Notes under the pieces: generated by a model
Told to the model about the DNA's origin: nothing
The model's database searches: none
What the model saw: the letters and a program-made list of their open reading frames with translations, nothing else
Assembly (NCBI GenBank): GCA_037447655.1
Contig: JBBHKE010003514.1
Location: 62,001 to 126,000, forward strand
Direction of reading: 5' to 3'
Length of the DNA: 64,000 nucleotides
Source: Zygnema cylindricum
Lineage: Eukaryota > Streptophyta > Zygnematophyceae > Zygnematales > Zygnemataceae
Part shown: positions 11,301-25,031 of the stretch, one piece after another
Layout of the letters: each line of letters starts with the position of its first letter
Numbering within the stretch: position 1 is the stretch's first letter
Position numbers and translations under genes: made by a program

Positions 11301-14300
11301 TTATTAACACTAATAGTGATTCAAGGTGTAGTCTAAAACAACCCATTGTTTAGTGCACTATAGCTCTTGCAAAACTTTGGAAAGAGCTAAAAACCTTTTT
11401 GGAATAGTATTTAAACCTTCAAATTTCAAATAATCATAATTAAACTGAACAAATGAATTAAACTTTTATTTCTTCATAACTCTGGCAAAACCCTGGAAAA
11501 TCCCTGGGAACTTTAAAATACAGACTAAAACTGAGCAAATGAGTACAAATTTTATTTCTTTAAATTTCTGACAAAAGCCTGGAAACCCCTTGAAACCCTA
11601 AATAACAGAATTAAACTGAACAAATGTATTATACGTTGATCCCGGTGTTATCATGCAGGTGGAGTTTTACAAGAAAAAGCTCCTTCTCCTTTCTCGGGGT
11701 TTGATAGTTGATGCTTTGTCTGTTAAAGCCCCCCGAAACAAGGAGAACAAGAAAGGAGACGGAGAGGATTTTGAAGGAGGGGATGATGATGAAGGAGAAG
11801 GCATTGATTTTGAATTTGGTGTGGAAGACGACCATAGTAAGGCGTTAATATCGAACGGAACGTTCTCGGCCGTTCGATCGAGTCAAACGAAGTCAACCAT
11901 GCATACGGTCGCAGCCGCAAGGGAGGTGATTCGTGCGTTTCTGTCGGATATTCCGACAAGAAAGTGTGGAAATTGTGGGGCAAATAATCCAACTCTTCGA
12001 AAGGAGGGGTATCTGAAAGTCTTCCTGGTGCGCCTCAAATCATGAAAAATCCACAGGCCTGTAAGCTTCATCAGGCATCATAAATAAATCAGTGTGTACT
12101 GTGTCCTGTTTTTAGTCATCTATCCTGTTTCTAATGACTTGTTCCATAAATTAGTGTACCATGTCCTGTTTTTAGTCATGTATCCTGTTTCTAGTGACTT
12201 GTTTCATAAATTAGTGTGTACCGTGTCCTGTTTCATTTATCCTGTTTTTAGTGACTTGTGTTTTTATAGTGATCGTTGTCTGATGTCATGTAATGTGGCC
12301 TTAGGATTCACAGGCCTGTAAGCTTACATTAGTTTATTCGTTTATCCTGTTTTTAGTGGCTTGTTTTGTAATAGTGATCATTGTCCAATTTGGCCTTATA
12401 GTGAAAATATAATAGAATGTGTGGAATTATTGTTTTTTACAGACCGTCCACTGTCGACCTGACCTTATTGCCTGGACATACAGTACACTTATCGCTATTA
12501 GCGTTAGTGTTTCTTTCGCCACTTATAACATATTTTCTTTGTACACACTTGTCCGATTATCAAATGGAGACCGGGAAGGTGAGAATATCGTCTTCCAATC
12601 GCAACCGTCGGATTGCAGGGTGTACAGAGAAAATATGTTTTAAGTGGCGAAAAAAATATTAACACTAATAGCGATACATGGTGTAGTGTGGGCTGTGAGA
12701 GGTTTTATGTTTGTGCTACAATAGTTCATTGCATTTTTTGTTTTATACACAAACTAGTGTGGAGTTTAATTATTCCTTGGAATTTGTTTGTAAACCTGTT
12801 GGCTACATCGTTTGTCTTATCATTCTAGTTGATTAAATTTTATTTTTTAGATTTTTGGCACATGCTACTAACACTGTATCCAATTCACGGTGTAGTCGTC
12901 ATTATTAATACTTTTCATGTACACATGAGATGTTGTAGTTCCCTCTAATTTATTATACAACATAGCCGAAAGAGAGAGATGTCCCATTTTTTGATGCCCT
13001 CTTGTCTCTTCTCTCCTTCGCCTCTCTCTCCTCTCTCCTGTCCCTTTTTCTCTCATTTCTCTTTGCCCTCTCCCTCTCTCCTCTTTCCACCCTCCTTTCT
13101 TCTTCCTGTACCTCACCTCCCTCTCCTATCCCTTTTTTTCTCATCTCTCTTTGGTCTCCTCTCTCCTCTCTGTCCCTCCCTTTCTTATCCCTTTCCCTCT
13201 CATCTCTCTTTGTTCTCTCCCTCTCTCTCTTCTCTCACCGTTCTTTCCTCTCTCTCTCCTCCATCTCTCTTCAGATGTTCCGTTTTACGACGCAGTCGGT
13301 AAATAACCAACTAACTAGCTCATCATTTCTTTTGACGATTCTGACAGTTTCTCGTCTGTTCTCAAAAGAATCTTAGCGAGGTTAAGTTAGTTTCTCGTGT
13401 TGCGAGAAATATTCCTAAAAAAATTCCTTGGGAGGTTAAGTTGCCTTAGTTTCTCGTGTTGTGGGAAACTCACTTTTTTTGTTTGTTTGTAGGTACCTCC
13501 GGCAATTAAAAATCAAGAACAAAATGCAGGAAGAGGTATCCGATTTCCCGATGTTTTGTCCGGGGAAGAAAGCGGTATGGCCAGTTTTGGAATTAGGGGC
13601 GGGCAAAAAAAGGGTACCAAGCAAACTTCCTATTCTAGGGATCCAGCATTTCTTAGTCCTGCAGAGGTGAGATCAATGTTTTTTAAAAATTTCATTGTTT
13701 TTGGGCAGGAGATTAAGATCTTAATTTTGCTAACCCCATTTCTCACTCTCTCCCTTCTTTTTCTGATCTCTCTTCCCGGCCTCCGCTCTTTCTCCCTCTC
13801 TCTCCCTCCTCTCTCCTCTCCTCTCCCTCTTCCTCTCCTCTCTCTGTCCCTCTTGCTCTCTCTCTCCCTCTCGTCCATCTTGATTTTTTCCACTCTCCTT
13901 GCTTCTCTGTTATACAATTTCAGTGTGCTATAGCTCTTTGGAGTTTAATCTAAAAAAGTATAGAGTTCTTTAGGAGTGATGTTACAATACCGTGAAGATA
14001 AAAAATAAATAAAATTAAGGCTACAACATCAATGCTTAACTACTGCATCAAATGTTAATTAGTTTTGTCAATATATATTTCTACAAAATGCTTGATTATT
14101 GCATCAACACTAACATACGTCATTGCTGTTGTAACAACATCGACATCAACATCAATGTTAACATGAACATGAACAATAACCATGACCATAGCCATAACCA
14201 GAAGCAGAAGCAGAAGCAGAAGCAGAAGCAGAAGCAGAAGCAGAAGCAGAAGCAGAAGCAGAAGCATAAGCATAAGCATAAGCATAAGCATAAGCATAAG

Positions 14301-17300
14301 CATAAGCATGCATAAGCTAAGCTAAGCATACATAACCATAATGCATAAGCATAAGTTACCTAACCTAAGCTAAGCTAAGCTAAGCTAACCTTAACATGTA
14401 AGCTTATACCTGACCTATAACCTAAGCTAACCTTTGCATACATTATCCCAAGCCAAACCTAACCCTCCCAACCTAATCAACCTAACCTGAACCTAACCCC
14501 AATCCTCAACCAACCTAATCAACTAACCTCAACTCACTCTAATCTAACTAACTCACCTAACTAACTAACCTTCAATCCTCAACTCAACTTAATCATAACC
14601 TAACCTCAACCTCAACCTAACCTAACTCAACTCAACCTCAACCTCAACCTCAACCTCAACCTCAACCTCAACCTCAACCTCAACCTCAACCTCAACCTCA
14701 ACCTCAACCATCCCAAAAACCATAACAAAACCTTGGCAATGGTCATAACAGTGACCATAACCATAACACACGATAGCAATAACAATGATAATGATAGTGA
14801 CAGTGACAGTCACGTGACAGTGACAATGACAGTGACAGTGACGTGACATAATAGTTGCATACAGCATTTGTTCATTGTTGTTGCATCAATGCTTACGTCG
14901 ACATAATTTTTGGAATCGGAGATCAGGTGGAGGAACATATGCGAAGACTTTGGGCCAATGAAAAGCAGATATGCGATTTGATTTGGGGAAAACAGTCATT
15001 AAAACAACAAGATTTTCCTGGAGGAAAAAGTCGGAGTGCACACAATGTGTTTTTCCTGCGCGCACTTCTAGTGCCACCTAATCGATTCCGTCCCCCAAAC
15101 CAGCTGGGAGATCTAGTATGGTTTTCCCCTTGAACCCACTTGATAAGCATTCGTCACAGTGAACGAAAACTCACCTTATTTCAGGTTAATTAGCGTCTCT
15201 AGAAATATGCAGTTTTTTTTCCTGACTGGTGAAAATTCTCTCCGCAAAATATGATGTAGGTCAAGATTTTCCTGTCAGTTATGTACAATGTATCTCTAAA
15301 AAATACTGAAACCTCCCTGAATAAATATTTTGTAGCGGGAACTTGCAGATTCTTGAGCATCCTCAAAATATGTTTTAAAGATTTTCCTGTCAATTATGTA
15401 TAAAAACCTCAAAAGACCCTGAATAAAAAAAGGAAGTGGTAACTTGCAGATTCTCGAACATCCTCAAAATATGTTTTACGTGAAGATTTTACAGTCAAAT
15501 ATGTACTTGGTACAGTTGGGAAGAGATCCCAACACTACTTTGACGCAAACCACCAACGCCTGGTTGTCACTTCAAAATAATGTCAATTGCTTGCTGGACA
15601 GCAGTTTGGGTGAGTGGGAGAGAGAAGAGAGAGGGAGAGAGAAGAGTGAGGGAGAGAGAAGAGAGAGGGAGGGAGAAGAGTGAGGGAGAGAGGAGAGTGA
15701 GGGAGAGAGATGAGTAAGGGAGAGAGGAGAGGGAGAGAGAGGGAGAGAGGTGGGAAGGACAAAGGGTACGGAGGGTTGAGCAGAGCTGGTGAATGAAGAG
15801 AGGGAGGGAGAGAGAGAGAGAGAGAGTTTGGTTCTTGTTGGACAGTAGTTAGGTAAGAGTCCATTTTCTATTTTCACTTTATGGTAGACGGAGAAGACGG
15901 AGGGTTGAGCAGAGTGGGTGAAAGAAGAGAGGGAGAGGGAGAGGGGGAGGGGGAGGGAGGGGAGGAGAGGGATGTTTCTTGCCGGACAGCAGTTTAGATG
16001 AGTGAAAGAGAGGGGGCGAGAGTAGGGAGGGGTTGATAGGGGGCATAAGGGAAGGGAAGAGGGAAGAGACGGAGGTTAGGGAGAGAGAGAGGAGGGGAGG
16101 TAAAGTCTATTTTAGTTTTTTTTTTTTGTCTTTAATGATTAAGACAAGAGCCTGCGTGGTCCCCCTTTGTTCCCACACATTATTTATTCATTTTTGTGGT
16201 TTAAATCTTGCTATTATGGTAGAGAATTTTCCACACGATTTGCGGTAGAAACCCTAAATGATCCTAAAAAAGACTAAAAAATCTTGAAGCACTTTGAAAA
16301 ACTCTTAAAAAACCTTGAAAAACCCTTGCAAAAAACCTTTTAAAATTTATTTTTTCTGTGTTCTGCTGCTGGAATTCCTGAAGAATAATAACTTAATTCC
16401 TAAGTTAATTCCTTGAGCTTTTTTTTCCTTTTCCTTTTCCTGGTTCTTATTAATAATAACTTTCAATAACTTGAAACATCTTGAAGTGTTGAAATAGAGT
16501 TGGGATATGTTGTACGCATTCTACTTCTGTGAGATTTTTTTTTCAAAATTCATTTATTTTTTAAAATTTAAAGAACAGAGTATATAGAAACTGTTAAAAC
16601 GATTGCGCTTGTAGATAAAGCACATTATTTTAGGGAATATGTACCCATTTTTGTGATTAGCAATAGGAGGGAGAGGGAGAGGGAGAGGGAGAGGGAGAGG
16701 GAGGGAGAGAGGAGGGAGAGGGAGGGAGAGGGAGGAGGGAGGGAGAGGGATAGGGAGAGGATGAGGGGGAGGGAGAGGGAGAGGGATAGGGAGAGGGAGA
16801 GGGGCCCTATGTACTGCTGCCCCCTTCATGGCAGTTGTCTGAGGGGATCCCTTAGAAGGATGGAGGTGATTAGAAATTGTGACTTGATTTCCACAAATCG
16901 CAGTTTATGCTTCACCTCAACATTGATTAAGTACTTTTCTTTTCTTTTCTTATGTTATTATATATATTAATAATTTAATTATATTTTGTTTTATGACTAG
17001 CTTATGCTTCACCTCAACATTAATTAAGTTAACCTCAGCTCCTTAGAAGAAAAGGCTCAATTTTTTGGGGAAATTATACCACATTACTGTGAATTAGCAA
17101 TAGGAGGAGAGAGGGAGAGGGAGAGGGGGAGGGAGAGGGAGAGGGAGCAATAGCAGCCTAGTCAAGAGAACCTTTATCAAAACCCACGGTGATAATTGTA
17201 ATAAACAGGTGTAACCATTTTATTTCTCCTTTTTGATGTGTTTGTCCTCTCTTTCCAAAAATTCGACCGAAATCTTTTTTCCCATTTGGGTGTCCTGATT

Positions 17301-18318
17301 CAGGTAGTAATATGAAAGATGAGGATGGTAATGGGGTACGGCAACTTTTAGAAAAAAAAGAAGGTTTATTTCGTATGAATATGATGGGAAAACGAGTGGA
17401 CCATGCTTGCCGTTCCGTTATTTCCCCGGATCCATACCTTCAAGTTAACGAAATCGGTATTCCTCCTTATTTCGCCACTCGTCTCAGTATACCAGTGGTG
17501 AGTAAAAAGCCCTAAATTTCTTTCTCCCTCTCCCTCTTTCTCTCTCTCTCTCGCCCACTCCCTCTGCCTCTCCCTCCCTCTTCCTCTCCCACTCTCCCTC
17601 TCCCTCTCTCCCTCTCCTTCTCCTTGGGAGAAGGGAGGGAGGGAGGGTGGTGAATTTTTGTTGTGTTCCTGGGTCCTTGCTCTGTTCATGACCTGTAAGA
17701 TCAGTTTTTAATGATGAACTATTGTTGTGAGTCGTATTTTTTTTTTTCATTCGGGATTTTTTCTTTTTCGGGGTATTTTGTCTAGTTTCTTTTCATTAGT
17801 TTTTCTTCGAGTAAAGATGACTGTTTGAAAAAAAAAAAGGTTAGGAAAAGAAAAAGCCAGGAAAAAGGAAAAAGGAAAAAAAAAGGAATGTGAAAACAAA
17901 ACCTCAAAAACCTTTCACAATCCTAAACCCTCAAAACAGGTTAGGCGAGCCTTTGATTCTGTAGTGATTCTTTTGGAGCTTGGTATTTTGCAATATCTCT
18001 ATTTATTGATATGATGGAAGGCCCATTGTATAAGAGAAATTATTGTTGTTGATAATTATTGTTTTGTCGATGTTCGCGCCGTCGCAATTATTGGGTTACC
18101 ATTCTAACCCAAAAAAATCAAAATTAGGTTTTTTCTTTCTTTTCAAAATTTGATCTATGTGCTTTGCCACGTGTTTTCTCATGTGTTTCGTGGATCATTC
18201 GCACAAGTAGTCTAGATGTACCTAACTTCTCTTCACGTATAAAAAACCAATAAACTTCTCTCTCTCTCTCTCTCTCCCCCTCTCTCCCCTTCTCTCCTCT
18301 CTCCTCTCCTCTCTCCTC

Positions 18319-18413
<95 letters not shown>

Positions 18414-21400
18414 CCACCTTAAATCTGTTTATTTTGCAAAAAGCTAAATCTTTGAGTGCAATCATATATTTCCAGGGGGCCGGTACATTTTGCGCAATGT
18501 AGTTATCAAAAAAACAAAGAGAAAAAACAGAAAATAGAAAATAGAAAATAGAAAAAAAAGAAAAGAGAAAAGAGGTAAAAACATTTCCAGGGAATTGAAT
18601 TTTGAATTTCTAACAAAAATGAGAATGGGACCCACATGTTCGTGACAGACGGTGACGGAACATAATCGAGAATGGTTACGACAATTAGTGAGGAGAGGTA
18701 GTGATGTCCATCCCGGAGCTACATCTATAGAGGATGAATATGGGGTAAATATATCTCTGAAGGGGTTAAGTGCGAGTAGACGTGACGCTTTGGCAAAAGC
18801 CCTTAGTTCCACTCCTACGGCTCAGAAGGAGAGAACGGGACAGGGAAAGGTGGGAAGTACACATGGGGGACAAAGGAGTACAACAAAAGCTGTTTATCGA
18901 CATCTGATGGATGGAGATTGGCTATTGGTCAATCGACAGGTATTTTGCAAAGACCTTAACCACACTAATATGGTTAAGAGTCGATTCTGAGAGGGAGGGA
19001 CAGTGCCGTCCAAACTTTAACAAACCCTAATTTTGGTCAGAGTTGATTTGGAGAGGGAGGAAGAGACAGTCATGCAAACCTTTCGCTTTTTAATAATGGG
19101 TCACACTAATCTTGGTTTGAAACAAGATTCGAAGGAAAGGTAAACGAAGAATCAAATGCCCAAAGAAATTTCATCCCATGTCATTTACATTTATCCGTCA
19201 TAGTTTTTGTATTTGCTTAATTTTTTCATCCAGTCTCATTTCTTTATTCATTTAACATTTTGCATGTTAACCTTCATTGTAAAGTACTTCATTTACCATT
19301 TATCCATTAACATTTTTTTTATTAACCTTTATTATAAAGTACTTCATTCTAAGAGGTTGTATATATTGGATACAGCCTACTTTACACAAACCGGGTATCA
19401 TGGGACATCGCGCGAAAATTTTAAAAGGCGAGAAAACTCTTCGAATGCATTATGCAAATTGCAAGTAAGATTCTATCTTGAATCGTGCCACTTTAGTGCT
19501 TGTCTTTTTCTATTTTTTACTCTATATTGCATTTACTGAACTTTTTTTTCTTTCTTTTTGTTGATTTTCAAATTCACGCTTTGTCTTCATCTGTTGGTTA
19601 CTCTGCCAATCGTAAGTTGCAATATTCTTTTCTACTTCTGTTCGTTGATTTCCACCAGATACTTCAATTTTCTGGGAGTTTTCAGGATGTTTGGCGAGGT
19701 TTGAGGCTTTTTTAGTATTTTTTTCCTTTGTCGTGATCTGGTATTAATCAAACAAGATTTCAACGCAGTATCATATCTCTCTCTTTTTAGGCGATGACTT
19801 TTTTACGAGATTTTTCTAGGGTCTTTAGGGTTTTTTAAAATTTGTAAACCTTAAAACTCTTTGATTAGAAATAGCTTTTTCTTGAGTTTCCATGTCAGAA
19901 TACACAAATATTTGATTCTGTTAAAGTTCAATCTTTAACAAACTCTGCTTCAAAAATTTGTAACTTGGAATTTAAAATCAGTTTTGAAACGTTCGCTTTT
20001 AAAAGTTTTTGGATTTTTTTTTAGGTATTGACACCCATTAAATAATCTTTGAAAATATCAGTCAAAACCCTAGCAGATTGCTGTTTTTTGTTTATCTTTC
20101 GGTTTATATACCAATGGAGATGAAATGAACGTCCATTTCATTAGGACTCGAATAGACCTAAAACCTCAGAATAAAAAAAAATCAAATTTGCAGGAAAACA
20201 CAAACAAATACAGTGGTAATCCATGACATTATTCTTGAAAATCGCAGAAGAAACAGCAACAGACTGCTGTTTCTTGTTGGGAAGGCCGAAAAACCCAAAA
20301 GAATCAATCAAAATTTGCAGAAAAAATACTGACAAGTTGTTGTCTCTTGTTTATCATCAAAATTTGCAGAAGTAATGCTTACAAGTTGATGTTTCTTGTT
20401 TGTATTTCAGTGTATATAATGCGGATTTCGACGGAGACGAAATGAATGTTCATTTTCCTCAGGACTTGGTGGGACAGGCGGAGGCTATGACAATAGCGAA
20501 CGCAGACGAACAATATATAGTCCCCACTAGTGGGACTCCTTGTAGAGGTCTCATTCAGGTAAGAGGGAGGAAGAGAGGAGAATCCAGTTTTCTTGTCTTC
20601 TTGTAGACGTCTCATTCAGATAAGAGAGGAGAAGAGAAAGAGGAGAAGTGGGAAACATCAAAGTGCCTGCACATAATTACTGTTCCATAATAACTACTAT
20701 TTTACTTTATCTCAAATACAGTTTACAATAGTACTAACCATACTATGTGGCAACATTTTGGGCTTGTAGCAAAAAATTGATGGTTCATATAGTCACATTA
20801 GTCACACCAAGTTGTACTTTGAGAGTCAACTAAAATCAAGTTCTATTCCAATTTGATTCGAATTGTTTTAAATAATACTTGACATTAAAAATCATATTCA
20901 ATTGTTTTACAACTGTTATCTCAGCAGTTTCTGGCGGTTATCGGTCTATCAACAATTTTTGGGTCATTGCTAGTAATTCCAAAAGCAATTTTCTTCAAGT
21001 CGGTGTTGTCTATTTCCGTAATGCACTCGATTTAACTTTTATTTCCGACTGGTTTTTCTTTTCCTTTCCTTTCCTTACCTTTCCTTTCCTTTCCTTTTCC
21101 TTTCCTTTTCCTTTCCTTTCCTTTTCCTTTCCTTTCCTGTCCTTTTCTTCTCCTTTCCTTTCCTTTCTTTTCCTTTCTTTTCCTTTCCTTTCCTTTCCTT
21201 TTCCTTTCTGTTCCTTTTTTTCCATTTCTTTTCTTTTCTTTTCTTCTCTCTTTTCAGGACCATATTGTTTCGTCAACCACTCTAACTATGGCAGGAACTC
21301 TTTTATCGAAAGAGGAATTTCAAGAACTTCTTTATGCCTCTTGTGTCCCTCACTCTTTTGGGAAACTAGGGACCACTAGTTCTGTGATAATAGGACAAGA

Positions 21401-24400
21401 ATGGTCTTTAAAAATGTTACCACCGGCTATTTTAAAACCGGTTCCGTTGTGGACAGGAAAACAGGTAACATTCTTCACCGACCATCGATGTTTTGTTCAC
21501 TTCCGTTCCGTTTTTCTTTTTCTTTATCTTTCTCTTTTCTTTTTTTATTTTTATTTTTTGTTTTTGTTTTATTTTCATTTTTCGCTTTTTGGATTTTTCC
21601 CTTTCCGGATTTTACGTTTTCAATTTATCGTTTTTCGTATTTCGTTTTCGTTTTATCGTTTTGTTTTTCATTTTCCTTTTTTCTTTTTCGTCTCTTTTAG
21701 GTGGTGAGTGCCATTTTACAGCACACGACTAGAGGACAAAAACCGATGAATCTCACAATAGGGACAAAAGTGACAGGTCAATACTGGGGTGGTCAAAGGT
21801 CCGAAGATACCGCAGTAATTGTGAGAAATAATGAGATTATGACGGGAGTTCTCGATAAATCCCAATTCGGAAAATGGGGTATTGTCCACTCCTTTCACGA
21901 ACTTTACGGAGCCCAAGCGGCAGGTCAACTGCTTTCCTCCTTCAGTCGACTCTTCACTTCTTTTCTTCAGGTTTTTTTTTATCTTTTCATTTGTACCTAA
22001 TCTTATTCGATTATTTGATTATGACTCTTAACTTCTTTTCTGCAGTTTTTTTTCCCCAACCCTTAAAATCTCTAAAAACTGTGAATTTATTAGGTTATCT
22101 GTTTAGTCGACTCGTTTCTTCTTTTCTGCGTTTTTTTTTCCCCGTTTTTTATTACCTGTTTGGTCAACTCTTCCTTCTTTATTGATTCTTTATTTTTTAC
22201 TTCTCCCTCTATCTCTCTCTCTCTCCCTCTCCCTCAGATGCATGGGTTTACTTGTGGAATTGACGACCTTCTCCTCACCCCTTCCACGGAAAAGTCTCGA
22301 GCAGAAATTTTAAGCAAAGCAGACGGTGTGGGAGCCAGAGTGCACTCCGCCTTTGTAGGGATTCCGGAAGAAGGTGAGAGAGGGAGAGAGGGCGGAGAGG
22401 GTGAGGGTGGGGGTGGGAGAGGGGGAGGGCCTGGCAGGGGAGAGGAGCGAGGGAGACAGCAGGAGATGGGGGAGGGGAGGGAGGAAGGGACAGGATGAGA
22501 GAGGGGCCCTATGCTCCCTTCTTGCGGATGTCTGAGGGATGCCAGGAGGAGGTGATTAGTTGTGACTTGATTTCCACAAATCGCACTTCATGCTTCATGG
22601 GGGAGAGGGAGAGGGCGAGGGAGAGGGAGAGGGAGGGAGAGGGAGAGGGACAGGGAGGGAGAGGGAGAGGGGCCCTATGTACTGCTGCCCCCTTCATGGC
22701 AGTTGTCTGAGGGGATCCCTTAGAAGGATGGAGGTGATTAGAAATTGTGACTTGATTTCCACAAATTGCAGTTTATGCGTCACCTCAACATTGATTAAGT
22801 ACTTTTCTTTTCATTTTTTTCTCTTCTCTTTTCGTTTCTTTTCTCTTCTCTTCTCTTCTCTTCTCTTCTCTTCTCTTCTCTTCTCTTCTCTTCTCTTCTC
22901 TTCTCTACTCTTCTCTTCTCTTCTCTTCTCTTTTCTTCTCTTCTCTTCTCTTTTCTTCTCTTCTCTTCTCTTTTCTTTTCTTTTCTTTTCTTATCGTTTC
23001 TTTGAAGTTATTCAAAGTATAGGTTTTTTTCTTACTAGGTTATGGGTTGCCTCTACATTATTTTTGCACAATTTAAGTTAACATTTGAATGAAAATATGA
23101 CATTTTTTTGATAATTTAAAAAGTATTTTTTGTTTCATGACTAGCTTATGCTTCTCCTCGGCATTATTTGGACACTTTTAAGCTAAATTTTTGAATTAGA
23201 TTACGGCAATTGATAAAGAATCTGTAGTGTTAGGAGTATAGGTTATTTCGTGACTAGGGTTTTAGGTTATAGGGGAGTTATGAGGTTTTTGTTTTACATT
23301 TGACTTACTATTAAACTTAAAACTTAATGATTTATAGGTCTTTTACATTCATAAATGGCATATCTTTTGGCGTATCCGAATAAGTGAAGTAGGAAGTATT
23401 TGTAGAAAACTTTTAAAACCGTATTCCTTTTTATTTTTCAAGAGAATGTTGAACATTAAGTATAGCGGAAAATGACAATTTTTGAGAGTCAACCCACTTA
23501 AAACCCAAAAACGCTTAGTCGAAAACCTGAACTGTTTACCTTTTATTTAATCGTAACTTAAACCAAAAACACCGAGGCAAAAACAAAAACTTTTTTTGTC
23601 CTATTATATTTTAAACCTTAAAAACATAGAGATTAAAAAGCAAAAGCTCTTCTTTTTTTATCCTAAAATAACCTGAACTGTAGAAACATTGAGAGTCAAA
23701 AACCGAAAATCTTGTGGTTTTTATCTTATTACATCTTAAACCCTAGAAACACTGAGTCAAAAGCCAAAAATCCTAAAGCTTTTGGCATATTATATATGAA
23801 AATACAAATAGTTGAAAATCAAAACTTATGTGACAAATATGTGTATTTTGTCTTTATTATCTTAAACCCGAAAGGCATAGGTTCTACTGTCTGAAGTGGG
23901 AAATGTCTCTTAAACCATAAAACACGGAGAGTACAATACTTAATCTCTTATATCTTTTATCTTTCATATCTTAAACCTTAAAACAACGAAGACTCAAAAA
24001 CCAACACTGCTATATCTTTTGTCTTTTTGTCTTGAACCCTTTAAATTGCAGGTTCTAATCCAACTGAATGGGAAATGTCTCTTAAACCCTAAAACACAGA
24101 GAGTCCAATAGTATGTCTTTTACACCTTTTATCTTTTATATTTTAAACCTTAAAAACACAAAGACTCAAAAACCTTTTTGTCCTGAAACCTTCAAATTGC
24201 AGATTCTAATCCGACTGAAGTGGGGAATGTCTCTTAAACCCTCAAACACAGAAATTCCAATAGTATATCTCTTATACCTCTTATCTTTCGTATTTTAAAC
24301 CTTAAAAACACAAAGACTCTTAAACCTTCTTGTCTTGAACCTATATCTATTATATCTTTTATCTTAGAACAACGAAGACTCAAAAACCAACACTTCTAAA

Positions 24401-24830
24401 TCTTTGTCTTTTTGTCCTGAACCCTTCAAATTGCAGATTCTAATCCGACTGAAGTGCGAAAAGAAGTCGCTCGACAATTTCGACAGAGGAAAGAAGGAGC
24501 TCGGGCTCAATTAGATAATAGGATGACAAGTGCTCTTAGTAAAATTACAACAGAAACGACCAACGACTGTCTTCCAAATGGACTTTTTAAACTTTTTCCG
24601 AACAATTGTATGTCTATGATGACCGTCACTGGTGCCAAGGGAAGCAATGTAAGGTTTTTTGAAACTTCGTTCAACCCTTCTTAACCTCTTGCAATTTTCA
24701 CATCTATGGGAGGAAGTGGACAGTCTAAACTATTTGTGTTGTGATCAAATGTAGATATATTTTGGTTGTCTTGCCGACTAAATTTTTGTTTTGCCTCTTG
24801 TCTTTCGTTCTCTGAGACATCACCTGGATC

Positions 24831-24905
<75 letters not shown>

Positions 24906-24990
24906 CTCCCTCTCTCTCTCCCTCTCTCTCTCTCGCTCTCTCTCTCTCTCTCACTCTCTCTCTCCCTCCCTCTCTTTCTCTTTTTCTCTT

Positions 24991-25031
<41 letters not shown>

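Noticed and set aside
14055-14329. Overlapping ORFs rich in Leu/Met, Cys/Leu or Lys/Gln
   Set aside because: Translations of the AGAAGC/ATAAGC microsatellite, which has no stop in several frames on both strands.
21010-21276. Minus-strand Lys/Glu/Gly ORFs
   Set aside because: Antisense of the TTCC microsatellite before RPA1 exon 12.
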